Positions 43,121 to 54,050 of a stretch of 64,000 nucleotides of DNA are shown piece after piece. The stretch spans positions 132,273,004-132,337,003 of the forward strand of contig NC_055989.1 of assembly GCF_018446385.1 (NCBI RefSeq). The letters run 5' to 3'. Numbering within the stretch: the first letter of the stretch is position 1; each line of letters begins with the position of its first letter. Below the pieces are notes generated by a model, which saw only the letters and a program-made list of their open reading frames with translations, was not told the DNA's origin and made no database searches. Origin of the DNA: Zingiber officinale (Eukaryota; Streptophyta; Magnoliopsida; Zingiberales; Zingiberaceae). The translations under genes were made by a program, and so were the position numbers.

Positions 43121-44010
43121 CAATCTTTTTTTAATATGTTTGCCTTGTGGAGTGTTGAGCGGTGAGTGATTGGCCTCTCATAGAACTAGTTTGGAGGTGG
43201 GAACTCCAAGCCCATTATGAGACTAAGATAGTGGATGCTTACGCCTAAAGCCGAGATACAAAAAAAGTCAGGATCCAAGAATAATATATGAGTGTTGCAA
43301 AACTTTGAGATTGATAGGGAGGGTGTTGAAAGTTGAGTCTAAGACATAAATGAGGATAACTGGAGCCCAATCTCAGTAGTTATCCTATTTCCAAAATACG
43401 GTCTCTCATTGGGTCAAGCCATCGGTACAAGTTAAGAGGGTTGAGTGTTGAGCTTGTCATTAGGCTAGGACCATTTTTATTGGAGAGAGAAAGAGTGTAT
43501 TGAATTGAAACTACATAAAGTCAATTGCAGGCTTATCTATCAATATGACTTGAGCTTATAATCGTAAGCTACCAAAAGGAGAATGATGTTGATGATTGAT
43601 GCTGAAATATGGATGATTTCGAAATCTGAAACTACACTAAGACGGTGTCAGATTGAAGAATGCATCGCTAGTGCAGGGCTAGGAGTGTCGTGCCTATCGT
43701 AAGGTGAGGCTTAGGCGGAGCCACTAGCGAGAAGTTAGGAGGAATAAGAGATCTGCTAGCACGAATTAAGCTAGGAATTCCGAGTTTGTCGTATGGCACA
43801 ACTACTAGCGAGAGGTTAGGAGGGGCAAGAACTCTTCTATCATGGAACTAGGAATTCCAAGCATATCGTAAGATGGGGCCACTAGTGAGGTTAGAAGGGT
43901 CAATAGCTCCGCTAGCATGAATCTAGAAATTCGGATCTGTCGTAAGGCAGAGCCATTTGCGAGTGAGGCCAAGCAAGTAGACAGAGTCTCAATCGCTAAC
44001 ACAATGCTAG
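43121..44010 (-). repeat. Degenerate tandem repeats of the decayed Tat element
   Basis: Units of roughly 80-100 bp with ...CTAGCGAGAGGTTAGGAGGG... and GGAATTCC..GTCGTAAGGC recur from ~43640 to 44000. They sit where the intact Tat element has its 64-bp array. 43126-43630 is unassigned spacer. No gene is seen. Confidence 0.5.
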
Positions 44011-45044
44011 TGTTGGAATGAATTCATAATTCATATATCATGTTTCTACACCCCTTTGTGCAGTGGAAAATTAAAATATATTTTATGATTTAACAATTAA
44101 ATCAAAAGAGTATTCATATAGATGTTTGAAACAAACAAAAACATGATCTTTAATCAAGGTATGCATTACAATTTAATCATTCAAGTAAGATCCTAAAAGT
44201 ATAACAAAAATAAAATACAAATGATTAATGTATCTAATGCTAATTTAATCATTTTAATTTAGACATGCTAAACTATCTAATTTAAATATACAAGATTATT
44301 TAAGCATAACCTAAATAAAACTATGAACACATGCATCAATATTCATATGAATCAAAAATATATGTGAAGAATCATACCTCCCAAACAACTTTTATTTAGG
44401 GATGACTCTAACTATTTTGGGTGCAGGGAGATAGTTCTTTGATGTTTTGCCATGAACTCATACTTCTTACTTCTAATCTGGTTCACGGTAGGATTTCCTT
44501 TTCCGACACTTGATCACACTAGTGATCAAGTGTCATTTTTCATTGAAACGGTCGTAATGACTTCCTCAAGATGAAGAAAATGTTGCCCAGGTACCCCTTC
44601 ACAAGGGGTTACCCAAAGATCCCTCAACAAGGGGCGGCAACAATAAAATTTGTAAGTAAAGTGGGCGGCAACAATCCTTCTTTGAGAAGAAAAACAAGAG
44701 ACAAAGAGATGGATCTCTCTTGACGAAAGAAAGGGAAGAAGATTTTTATCAGCAACTTGGGAGAGGGGCTTCCAAAACTCCAAGGATGGTCACTCTATTT
44801 ATAACGCATTAACTCTCCAAGGATGGTCACTCTATTTATAACGCATTAACTCTCCAAGGAAGATGAAGAGATGCGTGTCTCATCATCTCTCCAAAGAAGA
44901 AGAGATGTGCGGCTAAGAAAAATAAATTAAACTTAGCCATTTTCTTTCTTCCATCTTGACCCATTGGATATTAGAACTTTTATAAAATTCAATAATATGA
45001 GTTCATCATAATCATATAATGATAACATTTGATCATATCAAACA
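44011..45044 (-). repeat. LTR E (probable solo LTR, minus) with duplicated TATA box
   Basis: In minus sense starts TGTTTGATATGATC (45044) and ends CATTCCAACA (44011), with no internal region in view. The 35-bp block 44778-44812 is repeated exactly at 44813-44847 and contains the promoter TATA (TTATAAATAG in minus sense), so two TATA boxes lie 35 bp apart. No 5-bp target duplication was found. It abuts the CACTA-2 terminus with a 2-base overlap. Confidence 0.6.
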
Positions 45045-45768
45045 CTACAAAAAACCAGTCATTTAGGGACGAACATTTGCGACGAATAATTTTCATCCCA
45101 AATTTACGATGAATTTTGCGACAAAAATAAATATTGTTGCTAATTAGTAACTAATTTAGCAATGAAATATTCCGTCATAAGTCAGCAACAAAAACTATTT
45201 CATCGCTAAATTTTGTTCCAACTTGACGACAAAAATGAATATTTATTGCAAAATCGACGACGAAAAAAAACATTTGTCGCAACTTTTCGGACAAAAAACT
45301 ATTCATTGCAGATTTAGCAACGAAAACAATATTCGTTGAAAATTTTATAATGAATCCTGAATTTGCTGCAAATATTATTTATAGGAATTTTTACTAAGAA
45401 ATTGTGACGAATAGGACATTCGTTGCAAATTTGCAATGAATTTTGGGATTCGTTGCAAATTTATAATGAATTTATGGATTCGTTGCAACTTTGCAATGAA
45501 TTTCTAGATTCTTTTCAAATTTGCAATGAATTTCTAGATTCGTTGCAAATTTAAAATGAATTTCAAGATCCATTGCAAACCTTGGTAATAAAAAAAACTC
45601 TGAAGCCAGTTAATGGACCTACAGAGCTCGGTAGGAGATAAAACAAGTTCCTATATATTTGTCTCATTCTCATGACTATGTAAATGTCCTTAAATATTTT
45701 TTCGATCCAATATATTTTTTTCATAGTTAAGTCAAATAGATGGATTTCAAATGAAGTTGAACATGTTA
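45043..45768. repeat. Left subterminal repeats of CACTA-2
   Basis: Repeated (A/T)TTCGTTGCAAATTTG and reverse forms. After 45600 a palindrome arm carries CTACAGAGCTCGG and AAACAAGTTCCTAT, the same module found in CACTA-1. Confidence 0.75.
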
Positions 45769-46662
45769 TGTAAGTACCTCGTGGTAGTTTTGATGTGATC
45801 AACCAAGTTAGGTCCTATTGACATTTAACCCTTGTGTCTAAGTGTGCAAGAACTTAGGAGCACAGGAAGTCGAGCGAAAGACGCAGCTATAAGAAAGATG
45901 GCACGGGAGAGAGCCGACGAGCTCGGTGCATCAGAAGGACGAGGTGCTGCGGAAAAGTATGCTAGCGGACGAGAAGGAGGCGTGCGACGTTTTCGAGGGA
46001 CGAGAAGTCAAAGCGAAAGATTGCTCGAAAACCAAAAAATAGGTTCGGGTGAGCCTTATTCCGGATGGCCGAAATCACCAAAGCAAGCGGAGTTGGAGTG
46101 GAGGACCCGAATCAATGCGAGCGGAACCGGAGCGGAAGACCGGAACGGAAAGTTAATAGAATGTTGACTTTCTGAATCCGGGCGCCCGGACCTAGTTCGG
46201 GACTTCGGGCGCCCAAAACCCTTCCAGGGGCCGGGAGCAGGTTTTTATCTAGAACGTAACGTGGCACATTCTGTTGTGACGGGGATGAAAGTTTATCCCC
46301 CTAGGCGCCTAGAACCCTTCCAGGCGCCCCAACTAAGGCTATAAATATAGCCCTGATCCCAGAAGCTTAGACAGAACACTTGTAATCATTTATCTTTCAA
46401 TTTAGCTTTCTGATCTAGTGCTTTAATTGTTGTAAAGAGGCTTCTCCGCCTGAAGGAGAGTTTAGTGAACTTTCAACTTCTTTGGATTAATAACCTCCCC
46501 AGTTGTAACCAAGTAAATTTCGTTGTGCCTCTTCCTTTTTAGTTTCTTATTTCTTTTATACAAGTGTTGATTATTATTAAACTATAAGGTTGAGAAAGGT
46601 ATTTTTGTATTTTTTTATGCAGGATATTCACCTCCTCTAACCAATCACCAAAGGGACCAACA
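45769..46662 (+). repeat. 5' LTR of family C element 2
   Basis: U3 has GC-rich inverted motifs, GGGCGCCCGGA...CGGGCGCCC at 46180-46214 and AGGCGCC...AGGCGCC near 46310. A TATAAATA box follows at 46340-46347. Confidence 0.85.
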
Positions 46663-46664
46663 AG

Positions 46665-46676
46665 TGGTATTAGAGC
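46665..46676 (+). other. Primer binding site of family C element 2
   Basis: TGGTATTAGAGC, one mismatch from the initiator-Met form, two bases after the LTR. Confidence 0.8.
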
Positions 46677-46719
46677 TCAACAATTTTAGGAGGACTAATC
46701 ATCAAATGAAGCACATGAG

Positions 46720-48017
46720 ATGACAAGACCGAGCATCTACCCACCAAAGTTCAAGGGGGAATTCACGAGATGGAAGAAAATAATGGAGGTATTCTTTAAA
46801 ACATATTTTGATTTGCTATTAATAATGAAATTTAGTTTTGTAGCACCTGAGGGTAAAGAAGAATACCAGTGGACGAAGAAGGAGCATGCCAGCTTCGTGG
46901 AAAACGACAAAATAGAGTTTCATCTGCTAAGTGTCTTACCGTCATAAGAAGTCAACTGGATCGAAGCCTACGAGTCAGCAAAGGAGCCGTGGGAGAAACT
47001 CCTGGAACTACACGAACGGACTTCGGAGGCGAAACTCGTGAGACAATATCTGCTCAGGAACTATAGCAGCAACATCAAATTAGAAGAAGGAGAAACTATT
47101 GGACATCTTAACTCAAGAATAAAGAAACTCATCATCAAACTCACAAATCTTGGAGAAAAGGTAAGCAACCGAGATTCGCTAAGGTACGCACTTTATGTAT
47201 TTCCTAGGACTGTTGAATGGGCATCATTAATAGATGCTTATTATATATCTAAGGATCTAGAATCAAGTACTTTAGAAGAATTATTTTCAACATTTGAAGT
47301 CCATGAAATAGTATGTGCAGATCTGAAGAAGCAACCAAAGCGCAACATTACTTTAAAGGCAAAAACGGGCGAACGAGATTCTGAATCTTTTCTCGATGAC
47401 GACGAAACGACACTGATGGTAAAAAAAATTTAAAAATTTAAAAATTTATTCAAAACTAAGAAATTTAATCAAGTGTAGGGTACAAGAAGAAAAAAATTTA
47501 AGATGCTAAAGACAACTGCCCAAAATTGAAGAACAAGGACAAAGAGAAGAACAAAAAGCCATCCCAGACCAAGTATAATCTAAAAGTGACATGGGATGAA
47601 ATGTCGTCCAAATCGAAGATAGAAGCCCTCGCCGGACTTGCGCTAGTGGCAAGTCACCAAAAAGATGAAGACGAAGCAAGCTCATCCGAAATGAGCATCG
47701 AGAGCATTGATGAAGGGGGAGCGACATCGGAAGAAAGCGACACTTCAAGGGGAGCTTTAGATTACAAGATCGACAAGGTAAGTCAAGTACGGTCTCTTCC
47801 TCCTGACAAGTTATTTCAGTTTGTAAAAATATTATCAAAAAATTATTGTAAGTTAGAAAAAGAAAATAAGGAATTAAAATCAACCTTAGCTGCTTCTTGT
47901 CGATTAGAAGACTTCAACAAAGTAAAAATAGAAAATGACAAATTGAAAACAAAAATAGAATATTTAAAAAATCGTGCATGCTCAAATAATCAAAATATTA
48001 GAGATATAATAATTTAA
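46720..48017 (+). pseudogene. Family C gag, decayed (element 2)
   Basis: Starts TRPSIYPPKFKGEFTRWKK after the ATG at 46720. A TAA at 46945 interrupts one frame, which then continues with EVNWIEAYESAKEPWEKLLE and runs to 47433 (LDDDETTLMVKKI). After an A-run the frame shifts, the CCHC knuckle is lost, and the C-terminal coiled-coil part is open at 47526-48017 (SSSEMSIESIDEGGATSEES). Compared with the family copy at 61936-62655 the order of parts is the same. Not functional. Confidence 0.8.
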
Positions 48018-48763
48018 ACTGATATTTTAAATACTATAAGGGTCAAATTAGAAAAATATCATAGAAATATATTCCTAAGAAATTTCTTATTGATCCTGTA
48101 GGAAGAAACCTATTTTGGGTTCTAAAATCATATTTAGATTAATTATTTTTTTAACTTTTAGACAGAAAGTTAAATATTTAATTCCTTTAAAAGATTTGTC
48201 TAAAAAGTGGTTGTTGCTCCAATATCCAAGAAGGCCTAGTGCCTCGCTACAGCCTAGAAATCAACTATTGAAATAAGTTATTAATTGACTAAATGTTAAG
48301 CATTTAGTTGTCATAAAAATACTTTTAATTGTTTATCAAAAATATTGTTTAGAAATTATTTAAAAGTTAATTTTTTTCAGAACTTTATCACTTAACTGTA
48401 AGAAAATTTTCAAATGTTAACATTTTCTTAATGTTAAATTTTTTATAAATTTTTTTAACGATAATTTTAACTTTATATGAATTTTTTTCCGCCTTAAAGA
48501 TGTTAAATTTTTTTTTCAAAGCTTAAACTTTAATATTTTTTTAATTGTCCCTTAGACTTTTTATTGTTGTTAAATAGAATTTTTTTAATGTATCCGATTT
48601 TTAATGTAATCAAAAGGGGGAGTAGTAAAGATTAAGTCTAAGGGAAGGGTAGTATAATTTTTAATTTTTGTACTTGCAAAAATCTTATTTTATAACTGTT
48701 ATTTTTTTTTATGGTTTTACCCTAACTTAACTTGGGGTTTGCTCATATCAAAAAAGGGGAGAT
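48018..48763 (+). other. 3' non-coding interior of family C element 2
   Basis: AT-rich with no frame. Ends in the polypurine tract. Confidence 0.6.
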
Positions 48764-49644
48764 TGTAAATACCCTGTGGTAGTTTTGATGTGATCAACCA
48801 AGTAAAGTTAGGTCCTGTTGATATTTAACCATTGTGTCTAAATATGCAAGAACTTAGGAGCAGAGGAAGTTGAGCGAAAGATGCAGCTAGCGAGAAGGAC
48901 GGCACAGGAGAGAGTCGACGGGCTCGGTGCATCCGATGGACGAGGTGTTGCGGAAGAGTACATTGGCGGACAAGAAGGAGGCGTGTAGTGTTTCCGAGAG
49001 ATGAGAAGTCAAAGTGAAAGATTGCTCGAAGGTCAAAAAATGGGTTCAAGTGAGCCCTATTCTGGATGTTTAAAATCACCCAAGCAAGTGGAGCCGGAGC
49101 GGAAGACCCGGATCAATGCGATCAGAACCAGAGCGGAATACTGGGATGGAAAGTAAATAGAATGTTGACTTTCTGAATCCGGCACCCGGACCTGGTCCAG
49201 GCGCTCGGAGCAGGTTTTTATCCATAATGCGACGTGGCACGTTCCATTGCGACAGAGATAAAAGTTTATCCCCAAGGCACCTAAAACCCTTCCAAGCGCA
49301 CCAACCAAGGCTATAAATACAGTCCTGGTCCCAGAAACTTAAACAGAACACTTGTAATCATTTCTCTTTCGATTTAGCTTTCTGATCTAGTGCTTTAATT
49401 GTTGTAAAGAGGCTTCTCCCCGCTTGAAGGAGAGTTTAGTGAGCTTTCAACTTTCTTGGATCAATAACCTCCCTGGTTGTAACCAAGTAAACCCCATTGC
49501 GCCTCTTCCTTTTTAGTTTCTTATTTCTATGCAAGTGTTGATTATTGTTAAACTATAAAGTTAAGAAAGGTATTTTTATGTTTTTTTTTTGTGCAAGCTA
49601 TTCACCCCCCTCTAGCCGGTCGTCAAAGGGACCAAGGACCAACA
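48764..49644 (+). repeat. 3' LTR of family C element 2
   Basis: Matches the 5' LTR throughout, except that a ~60-base stretch of the hairpin region (GCCCAAAACCC... part) is shortened near 49190-49215. Frames here are LTR shadow. Confidence 0.85.
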
Positions 49645-49649
49645 TGATA

Positions 49650-50765
49650 GAGTTAGAAAGTAAATTAAATTTGTTGAACTTGTTAGGCTTACAAATTAAT
49701 GTCAGAGAATTCAGAATGACACAAAAATAATTTCTATGTGTTCGTATAGTTCTCTTGATTATATCCATGTCTTTAAATTTTAATTTGAACCCAATAGATT
49801 TGAATGTGTAAATTTTTAAACCCGAATTATATTTTTTGAACACATAGGTGATTAAAAAATCACTGAAAAATATATTAGGTAAAAGAAATATTTGAGAACA
49901 TTTATGTAATTAGAACAAATAGACAAACACATATGAACTGATTTCATTTCATCCCATATCTCTTGGTCCATCAACCGACTTCAGACATATATAATCAAAG
50001 TTTATAATGAATTTAGAATTCATTGCATTTGCAACGTCAAAAATTTGTTGCAAAAATTTGCAACGAATTTCGAGACTTGTTGCAAATTTGCAATGAATTT
50101 CAAGGTTCATTGCAAATTTACAACAAATTTCAAGATTCATTGCAAACCTTGGTAATTAAAAAAAAACTCCGAAGCTGGTTAATGAACCTAGAGAGCTTGG
50201 AATGAGATGAAACAAGTTCCTATATATTCATATCATTTTTATGATTATGTAAATATCCTCAAATATTTTTTAGACCTAATATATATTTTTTTCATAGCTA
50301 AGTCAAATAGATGGATTTCAAATGAAGTTGAACATGTTAGAGTTAGAAAGCAAATTGAATTTGTTGAACTTGTTAGAGTTGTAAATTAATGTCAGACACC
50401 TCAGAATGACACAAAATTAGTTTTTATGTATTCGTATAGTTCTCCTGATTATATCCATATTTTCAAAAATTAATTTGACCCAATAGATTTGGATGTGTGA
50501 ATTTTTAAACTCGAGTTATATTTTTCGAACACATAGGTGATTAAAAAATCACTGAAAAAATATATTAGGAAAAAAATATTTGAGGATATTTATATAATCA
50601 AGAAAAATAGACGGACATATATGAACTGATTTCATCTCATTCCGAGCTTTCTAGGTCCATCAACTGACTTCGGTCATATATACTTTGTTTTAAAAAAACA
50701 TTTGTCACTTTGCAACGAAACAGTGGATTTGTTGCAAATTTTAATGAAGTTAGGGACGAAATAAT
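49650..50765. repeat. Palindromic subterminal repeats of CACTA-2, second part
   Basis: Continues the module cut by family C element 2. Two further palindromes carry GTTGAACATGTTAGAGTTAG, GAATGACACAAAA and AGAGCTTGGAATGAGATG. Ends in GTTAGGGACGAAATAATTTT. Confidence 0.7.
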
Positions 50766-51480
50766 TTTATCCCTAAAAACTCTAGTATTTTAACATCAGA
50801 TCCAAATCCATCCTCTCCTCTTTCCCTAGCATTTGTGCAGTGGCATTTTCTCTCTTGTGGCATCGACAATTTCTCTCAGCCGGTAAGTCTTTCCTTTTTC
50901 TTCCCCTCTCTTCTAATCTCCTAAATTGGTCATTGCTAGCCTCCTGTGATACTAACAGCCTTGGCCGGTCTCATGTGGGTTGCTGCCAGCCTCCAACACT
51001 CGTTGGCTGCCTCAAGAGGCGGCTGGTGGCCTTCGCCGGCCGCTAGCAATCACAGGCGGTTTTCTCCGGTCACCAACAATCGCAAGTGGCCTTTACCAAC
51101 CTCCAGCGGCTGCCAACGATCGCAAGCTGCCGAGGTTGTCGCTTGGCTGGCTTGGATGGCCACTAGTGGGCTTGGCCGGTCCCTAGCAGGCTTGGTCGGT
51201 CCCTGGCAGGCTTGGTTGGGCCTAGCGGCCTTGGCCAGCCCGTAGTGGCCTTGGTCGACCCATTGCGGCCTTGGTCGGGGTTGGCTTGGCCACTAGCGGC
51301 CTCCAATGACCAAAGTCATCCCTTAGTGGGCTTGGCGGTCGTAGTCGGGCTTGTCTTGGCCACTAGCAGCCTTATCGGGCTTGCTTGGCTGCGAGGTCCT
51401 GTGTTGGCCTTGCTTGGTTGTGGGGCGCCTATGCTGACCTTGACTACGGTAGGTGGGCAAAATTATATTTGTTAATTTAT
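50766..51480 (+). promoter_or_regulatory. Probable promoter, first exon and GC-rich intron of CACTA-2
   Basis: A CCTCTCCTCTTTCCC leader precedes a splice donor GTAAGT at 50883. The following ~600 bases are dominated by TTGGCCGGT / CTTGGCCACTAG repeats, which create the open frames seen at 50840-51475. Same layout as CACTA-1 at 9661-10080. Confidence 0.45.
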
Positions 51481-51989
51481 GATTTGTTATATTTGTTTGT
51501 AAACTTTATATTGTTGTTTGTGCAATTTGTATTTGACAGAGCTTGGAGAGACTCATTTTTGTTTACCTTTGTTAGGTATATTTATTTACACATGTTATTT
51601 TAATAATGATAGCATTAGTGTAAGAATGATATATTTTGATAATGATAGCATTAGTGTAAGATTGGTATATTTTGATAATGATAGAATAGTGTTTGAATGA
51701 TAGAGGGAGGGAAGGCGCTGCTAGTCCCTATCAGCTGCGACGCCCCTCTGTCCTTCTTTACCTTTGTTAGGTAATATCGCCTGCCCTTATTTTAATAATG
51801 ATACCAATTTGTCTATTGTACTATCTCATATTTGTATTTTTCTTTGTTATATTTTATTTCATTTTTATGTGAACTAAGTACATATTGACCATTAGTATGT
51901 TGTTTAGGAGTTTTTATTAATGTAATTTATTAGAAACAAGAAAAATATAGAATTAAAGAAGTTGGATGTATAATAAAAATTTACTTGAA
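51481..51989 (+). other. AT-rich interior of CACTA-2
   Basis: Contains two copies of TTTTGATAATGATAGCATTAGTGTAAGA-type sequence (51600-51690) and no supported exon. Confidence 0.4.
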
Positions 51990-52230
51990 TGTCGGGGTTT
52001 AATTAATGAGTTTATCACTGAGTTGAGACAGTTTTTAAATTTGCATCTAGTAATGTTGAGTTTATGGATGGTAATCAAATACAGTGTTCATGCAAAAAGT
52101 GTCATAATGGTAAATTTTACCGTCTAGTAAAGTTTCAGAGCATCTTTGTAGATTTAGTTTTACTCTGAATTGCTATAATTGAACATATCATGGTGAATCA
52201 TTCATATCTGATGAGGATTATTATGGACAC
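51990..52230 (+). pseudogene. CACTA transposase N-terminal (transposase-associated) domain, decayed
   Basis: Reads GLINEFITELRQFLN, shifts by one base, then ASSNVEFMDGNQIQCSCKKC and HNGKF. After another shift it reads VSEHLCRFSFTLNCYN, a stop, and TYHGESFISDEDYYGH. These are the conserved landmarks of the TNPD/TNP2 transposase-associated domain (CPCxKCxN, VxxHLYRFGF, WxxHGE). The gene is cut at 52231 by a family B LTR. Confidence 0.8.
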
Positions 52231-52382
52231 TGTTGGTGCAATATCCCCTGGGTCAAGTTGACCAGGTTGACTAAGCTTGAGTTCGCTCAAGCTTGAGTCT
52301 TGATGTTTGGATTTCAATGTTTGACAATATATGGAGATTGCAGGTGCAATCATCCAATTGGGGAGATTATTGGAGCAATTCC
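52231..52382 (+). repeat. 5' LTR of family B element 2, first part
   Basis: Begins TGTTGGTGCAAT with GTCAAGTTGACC and AAGCTTGAG..CTCAAGCTT inverted motifs. Interrupted at 52383 by CACTA-3; the TCC at 52380-52382 is the transposon's target duplication. Confidence 0.85.
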
Positions 52383-52740
52383 CACTACAACAAAAACCCT
52401 CATAGACATCGATTTTCCACTGGTGTCTATTACATTTTCGACCGATGTCTATAAAGGCGATGTAAAAGGTCTGCCATTTTAGACATCGAATTAAAACCGG
52501 TGTAGTATCACTTAACAACACCGGTGTTCGAATCGATTATTAACCGGTGTAGTATCACTTAACGACACCGTTTCATCAACGGTGTAAAACCGATATAATA
52601 TTATATGTTAATAACACCAGTTTTGGCAGCGGTGGAAAACTGATGTAATATCAATATTGTTTAACGACGCCGATTCGATTTCCGAAATAGTGAAAAACCG
52701 ATATTATACAACATTTTAAAAGTACAAAATTTAGTTAATA

Positions 52741-53010
52741 TTATTATACATCGGTGTATCTAAACACACCAAGTAAATATCCATGTTGCCAATACATAAT
52801 ATTATTCTTACAATATAAAAAGATAATAGATATTGTACACATCAAGTCCGTATCCACAAATTACACAAATATTCCTCTTACAACATCAAAAGATAATTAA
52901 TTATGATGCCTAAATCGCATTGGCTGATAACAAATCACCGATAGGGGCTAAATCACCTTGAAAAATTATATCAAGCTTACAGTTGCAGGGAGCAGTGTTG
53001 CCATTTTCAG
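52741..53010 (-). other. 3' flank of the captured MMS21-like gene
   Basis: AT-rich, no frame; presumably captured 3' untranslated sequence. Confidence 0.4.
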
Positions 53011-54050
53011 TCAACTTTTGTAAAAATCTTCTACCATTGTTGAATTTATGTTTGTAGCTGATGCCAAACACATTTCATCAATTTCTATTGTAAGCAAGGC
53101 ATCGCGTACAACCCGTCCAACTTGGAGAATTTTTGGGCAACCTGATAGGATGTAGCTGTAATGAGCAAAAAGATCAACAATGAAAGTTCAACTGCAATAG
53201 ATAGGGCACTTACCTGCAACTGGGCATCGAGGATGTGGTTTCTTTGTGCTTATGTAGTGAATTACTGGTTCCTTCTCATAAATATGCTTGCAGTCCATCC
53301 TGCTTGATGAAGAACAACAGATAGAAAGAACATGGTTTATGACTTTAATAATAATAATAACATACCTTTTGCTTGGGAAAAAAAATATGTGAAACATACT
53401 AGTCATAAGCTTCTTCATCACTTGATAAATAAATATACATTAAGCATTGTTTAAGGAACATGAACAATTGAATCAACAGAATATGTTAAAAGGTTTTTTT
53501 GAGTTGTTATAATGAAATATAAGTAGAAAGCTATGGAATGTTGTCTACGACATTAACATATCTCACATTGCATTCTACAAAGCACACAAATTCATAGTTC
53601 ACAACTAATCAAATAAGGACTCATGCCAAATTGAATATGGTTCAAGAAGGAACATGATTTCCAAGGAAACCAAGCTCTGCATTTTAAGAAAGAAGTTCAC
53701 TTAAAATAGTTGTTTTTAGTTAACTTGTGAACCGTTTAATATTTGTTCATTTACAAAGAAAAAAAATGGCTTTGTACATATGAAACAATCTCACTTGACC
53801 GTTATGTTTTTATCTTTCATTACTAACCAACAAAAAATTAGGGAATTTTAATTTATATTGGATAAAAACATAACTACAAAACTTTGGTAAAGAGTGAAGC
53901 ACTACTTTACCAGCGGACAGGATTTTGCAATTCTGTAACAGGCTTTCCTGTCAAAGGGTACTTCATATTTAATAGGTTATTCTGGGTACTGGTTATGACT
54001 ATATCTTCTTGCTCCTCACCAGGCATTGGTTGACCAGCATGGTGAACATT
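53011..54050 (-). pseudogene. Captured 3' half of an MMS21/HPY2-type SUMO E3 ligase
   Basis: Three exons with consensus splice sites: 54050-53911, 53299-53214 and 53141-53011. Together they read NVHHAGQPMPGEEQEDIVIT, then NLLNMKYPLTGKPVTELQNP, MDCKHIYEKEPVIHYIS, PRCPVAGCPKILQVGRVV and EIDEMCLASATNIN, ending at TGA (53013-53011). This is the SP-RING half of plant MMS21 (HIGH PLOIDY2), the SUMO ligase of the SMC5/6 complex. The zinc ligands C/H of MDCKH and the two Cys of CPVAGC are kept, but the first RING cysteine is Tyr (MKYPLTG). The N-terminal SMC5-binding half is absent, so it is a fragment. Confidence 0.82.

Larger units (their letters stand above)
28064..44010 (-). mobile_element. Decayed Tat-lineage gypsy element, opposite orientation, split by two insertions
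   Basis: Read on the minus strand the order is tandem repeats (43620-44010), an antisense gene (plus-strand relic at 36486-39060), and an LTR (28064-28387 plus 35089-~36300). This mirrors the intact Tat element at 10616-21859. The pol part, expected to the right, is replaced by other elements after 44010. Family B (28388-35083) and family C (39296-43120) elements were inserted later. Boundaries at ~36300 and 44010 are approximate. Confidence 0.6.
45769..49644 (+). mobile_element. Family C element 2: gag-only LTR retrotransposon (TSD TGTTA/TGATA)
   Basis: LTRs 45769-46662 (894 bp) and 48764-49644 (881 bp) start TGTAA and end GACCAACA. The duplication is TGTTA (45764-45768) and TGATA (49645-49649). 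The uninterrupted target is visible at 50330-50345 in the mirror copy of the same palindrome. PBS, decayed gag and polypurine tract AAAAAAGGGGAGAT (before 48764) are present; pol is absent. Confidence 0.9.
45043..52230 (+). mobile_element. CACTA-2: CACTA element with decayed transposase start, right end lost
   Basis: Left terminus CACTACAAAAAACCAG at 45043. Next come TTGCGACGAA-type and GAGCTCGG palindromes, then (after an inserted family C element) more palindromes to ~50765. A pyrimidine-rich leader, a GC-rich intron and a transposase relic at 51990-52215 follow. A family B LTR replaces everything from 52231. This is the same architecture as CACTA-1. Confidence 0.78.

Noticed and set aside
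50840..51475. Ala/Leu/Gly-rich frames in three phases
   Set aside because: All three phases are open because of TTGGCCGGT-type repeats; the region follows a splice donor and is best seen as an intron.
52198..52521. 107-residue minus-strand frame
   Set aside because: It spans the CACTA-2/LTR/CACTA-3 borders, so it cannot be an evolved gene.
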